A DNA stretch of 64,000 bases from JBEISR01 sp044337705 (GTDB taxonomy: Bacteria > Planctomycetota > Planctomycetia > Pirellulales > Pirellulaceae): NCBI GenBank assembly GCA_044337705.1, contig JBIINB010000001.1, positions 62,001-126,000 on the forward strand, written 5' to 3'. The notes under the pieces were generated by a model that did not search any database, was not told the DNA's origin, and saw only the letters and a program-made list of their open reading frames with translations. The number at the start of each line of letters is the position of its first letter. Position 1 is the first letter of the stretch. A program made the position numbers and the translations under genes. This document shows positions 62,051 to 64,000 of this stretch, piece by piece.

Positions 62051-63552
62051 TAAACCCTCCCTTTGCAATCCATGAGAACGCGCTTTTCGAACATCTCATT
62101 GGAAAGATCAATTCCGTAGGAGTGGATCCGGTTGATGATCGATGGGCGGATACCGGTAGCAGCAAACTGACCGATCGCCACGCGGTCGCTGTTCAGGCCC
62201 GTCTGCCGAAACTCAAAGATATCCTGCATGCTGATCACCTCCCCCTCCATCCCGGTGATCTCCGATATCCTCGTCACTTTCCGCACCCCGCCGCTGAGCC
62301 TAGAAACCTGAAGGATGATATTGACGGCCGATGCGATCTGCTTGCGAATCACCCAGATCGGCATGTCGAAACCGGCCATGCTGGCCATCATCTCCAAGCG
62401 GCTGACACCATCGCGCGTCGTGTTGGCGTGAATGGTCGTCAAGCTACCTTCATGCCCCGTATTCATCGCCTGGAGCATATCGAGCGCCTCGGCGCCGCGG
62501 CACTCGCCGATCAGAATGCGGTCAGGTCGCATACGCAGCGCGTTACGCACCAGATCCCGTGTGGTGATCTCACCAAGCCCCTCCAGATTGGCCGTGCGGG
62601 TTTCCATCCGGACCACGTGCGGCTGCTGCAGTCGCAATTCGGCGGCATCTTCGATGGTCGCCACCCGTTCGTCCTCCGGAATGTAACGTGACAGACTGTT
62701 GAGCAGCGTTGTCTTTCCGCTTCCCGTTCCTCCGGAGATGATGATGTTTGCGCGAGCCTTGACGCAGGCGATCAGAAAATCGACCATTTCCTGCGTGATC
62801 GACTGATTGTCGACCAGCTTTTGAAGATGCAGCGGCTTGGCCCCGAATCGGCGGATGGAAACAAGGGCGCCATCGAGAGCGACTGGAGCGATCACTGCAT
62901 TCAAACGACTGCCATCTGCTAGGCGAGCATCGACCATCGGACTCATCTCGTCGACGCGTCGACCGATCTGCGCCGCAATGCGCTGAACAATCTGCACCAG
63001 ATGGCGATCGTCGTGGAAGGTCACGTGCGTCCGTTGCAACCTCCCCTTCTTTTCGATGTAGATCATCTTCGGACCATTGATCAGGATGTCCGAGATATCC
63101 GGGTCCGACAGCAACTGCTCCAATGGCCCTAGCCCAAACGCTTCGTCCATCACCTCCTTGATCAATCGCTCATGCTCCGAAGACGTCAGGAGGTCTTTGC
63201 GGCTGCGACAGAGAATCTCCGCCTGCCGACGCACCTCTGCCCTCAACTGCTCGGGCGTCGCCTTCCCGATAGCAACCGGGTCCAGCTGTGCAATGACCTC
63301 CTGATGCAACTCGCGCTTGAGAGCTACAAACTTGGGGTCTTCGATGTACTCCGCGATCTCCTCCGCGGCTTTTCCCCCTGCGACTCCGCCTGCCGCTGAA
63401 GGCGGACTTTCGATCGGCACAGAAGACGACTGCACTGCAGTCGACCCATCGACCGACTCTACCGCTGCCGAAGCGTCCGCTACCGCTGGCTGGACATTGC
63501 GAGACTCCTCTCCTACCGCTTCGTTCTTTTTTGGTCTCAACAACCACGCCAT
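62050..63552 (-). CDS. tadA: TadA/CpaF pilus assembly ATPase
   Basis: 500 residues from the ATG at 63552 (a GTG at 63570 is possible). The first 80 residues are a variable Ala/Ser-rich linker. Conserved parts: FGLGPLEQLLSDPDISDILINGP, then Walker A GGTGSGKTTLLN at about 274, the Asp box ATIEDAAELRLQQPHVVR, and GECRGAEALDMLQAMNTGHEGS with the Walker B and His box. This is the secretion-ATPase type that powers Flp/Tad pilus assembly (and retraction in some species). The tadB start overlaps its stop, and a CpaE-like gene is just upstream. Confidence 0.95.
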   Translation of the reverse strand: MAWLLRPKKNEAVGEESRNVQPAVADASAAVESVDGSTAVQSSSVPIESPPSAAGGVAGGKAAEEIAEYIEDPKFVALKRELHQEVIAQLDPVAIGKATPEQLRAEVRRQAEILCRSRKDLLTSSEHERLIKEVMDEAFGLGPLEQLLSDPDISDILINGPKMIYIEKKGRLQRTHVTFHDDRHLVQIVQRIAAQIGRRVDEMSPMVDARLADGSRLNAVIAPVALDGALVSIRRFGAKPLHLQKLVDNQSITQEMVDFLIACVKARANIIISGGTGSGKTTLLNSLSRYIPEDERVATIEDAAELRLQQPHVVRMETRTANLEGLGEITTRDLVRNALRMRPDRILIGECRGAEALDMLQAMNTGHEGSLTTIHANTTRDGVSRLEMMASMAGFDMPIWVIRKQIASAVNIILQVSRLSGGVRKVTRISEITGMEGEVISMQDIFEFRQTGLNSDRVAIGQFAATGIRPSIINRIHSYGIDLSNEMFEKRVLMDCKGRV

Positions 63553-63633
63553 CGCATGCAACCCTTCCACTCACGCTTCAGATCAAAATCGTAAAGCCCC
63601 TTCATCGCGGTGCAATTCGTGCGCCAAAAACCC

Positions 63634-64000
63634 CTAGGTCCTCAATACGGAACTCGTAACTTCTTTTCTCAACCACACGATCAATCGCCAAGCCCAGATC
63701 GACCAGGGCTGAGAGGTGACCAGTGGGGCACCACTGTGCATGGCTGTCAAATGAGGTCGCGATGCATAGGGGAGCCGAAGATCGATCTTTCGCCCCAGCA
63801 GTTCCTCCGACTCGCGGACTGACAACTGCCCCGGCTCCCCGTCATGGTTGGCAACAATTGCGATCTGGTGCTCCTTGATCCCCAGAGCGGCAAGCTGGTC
63901 CAAAACACCCTTAGCCTTGGTGAGTGCCACAAACTCGCGCCGAGTCACCAGCACCAGACGGGTGCATCGCATCGCTGCTTCGCGCATGGCCAGATGCCCG
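63634..64000 (-). CDS. cpaE: CpaE/TadZ-like pilus localisation ATPase, C-terminal part (start outside window)
   Basis: The frame is open to the right edge; 121 residues are visible. They match the end of the CpaE family, which is related to MinD: after a putative switch-type stretch (LVLVTRREFVALTKAKGVLDQL), GIKEHQIAIVANHDG and VRESEELLGRKIDLRLPYASRPHLTAMHSGAPLV give the conserved conclusion, where family members have a nucleotide-sensing strand and a final helix. The Walker A region is outside the window. It precedes tadA by 81 bases, the normal Tad order. TadZ/CpaE places the pilus machinery at a cell pole. Confidence 0.85.
   Translation of the reverse strand, partial: GHLAMREAAMRCTRLVLVTRREFVALTKAKGVLDQLAALGIKEHQIAIVANHDGEPGQLSVRESEELLGRKIDLRLPYASRPHLTAMHSGAPLVTSQPWSIWAWRLIVWLRKEVTSSVLRT

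Overview
The window looks like chromosomal DNA of a planctomycete, probably near the Pirellulaceae. The evidence is gene content: a DUF1587/1592/1588/1585 cytochrome-like protein followed directly by a DUF1552 protein, a Tat-exported hydroxypyruvate-isomerase-like protein, many secreted proteins without clear relatives, a Ser/Thr kinase fused to an ATPase, and GC-rich sequence dense in GATC/CGATCG words. There is no rRNA, phage, insertion sequence or CRISPR array. Coding density is high on both strands, and the only RNA gene seen is one tRNA-Lys(UUU).

Layout. 0-12.7 kb: the 3' part of a DNA alkyltransferase, a secreted esterase, a long secreted Ig-like protein, mnmG immediately followed by tRNA-Lys(UUU), two secreted proteins, a UPF0104-type membrane protein, oligoendopeptidase F and a short-chain dehydrogenase. 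12.8-18.2 kb (minus): an ABC-2 exporter pair and a kinase-ATPase fusion. 18.7-21.3 kb: a TruC-like pseudouridine synthase facing a phhB-hemY pair. 21.7-30 kb (plus): the DUF1592-type/DUF1552 pair, a Dabb protein, a translationally coupled pair of secreted/membrane proteins, and the isomerase-like protein. 30.6-33 kb: a GT61-type glycosyltransferase facing a sulfotransferase. 33.6-34.6 kb: rplM-rpsI with a strong terminator. 34.9-38.6 kb: a lipoprotein, a PDZ/leucine-rich protein, and cysH with an Rrf2 regulator behind a 14-bp palindrome. 38.7-47.2 kb: a lipoprotein hydrolase divergent from a plus-strand run (DegT aminotransferase, surE, zinc-ribbon/TerB-like, AIM24-like, YHYH, PQQ-propeller). 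47.3-54.9 kb: PIN/TRAM, cyclophilin, rsmD, PP2C phosphatase, and a SNF2 helicase with a partner of unknown function. 55-64 kb: a coiled-coil protein, an NtrC-like regulator with a degenerate AAA+ domain, and a Tad/Flp pilus operon (tadG, two tadE, tadC, tadB, tadA, cpaE) that runs off the right edge.

How the genes fit together. Translation and RNA modification are represented by mnmG, truC, rsmD, rplM, rpsI and tRNA-Lys. Envelope and surface functions are represented by the Tad pilus, exporter, glycosyltransferase, sulfotransferase, lipoproteins and secreted proteins. The most promising unexplained items are the degenerate NtrC-like regulator beside the Tad operon, the SNF2 helicase with its partner, the kinase-ATPase fusion, and the cysH/Rrf2 module with its palindrome. 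Functions are assigned from recognisable motifs in the translations; no database search was run.
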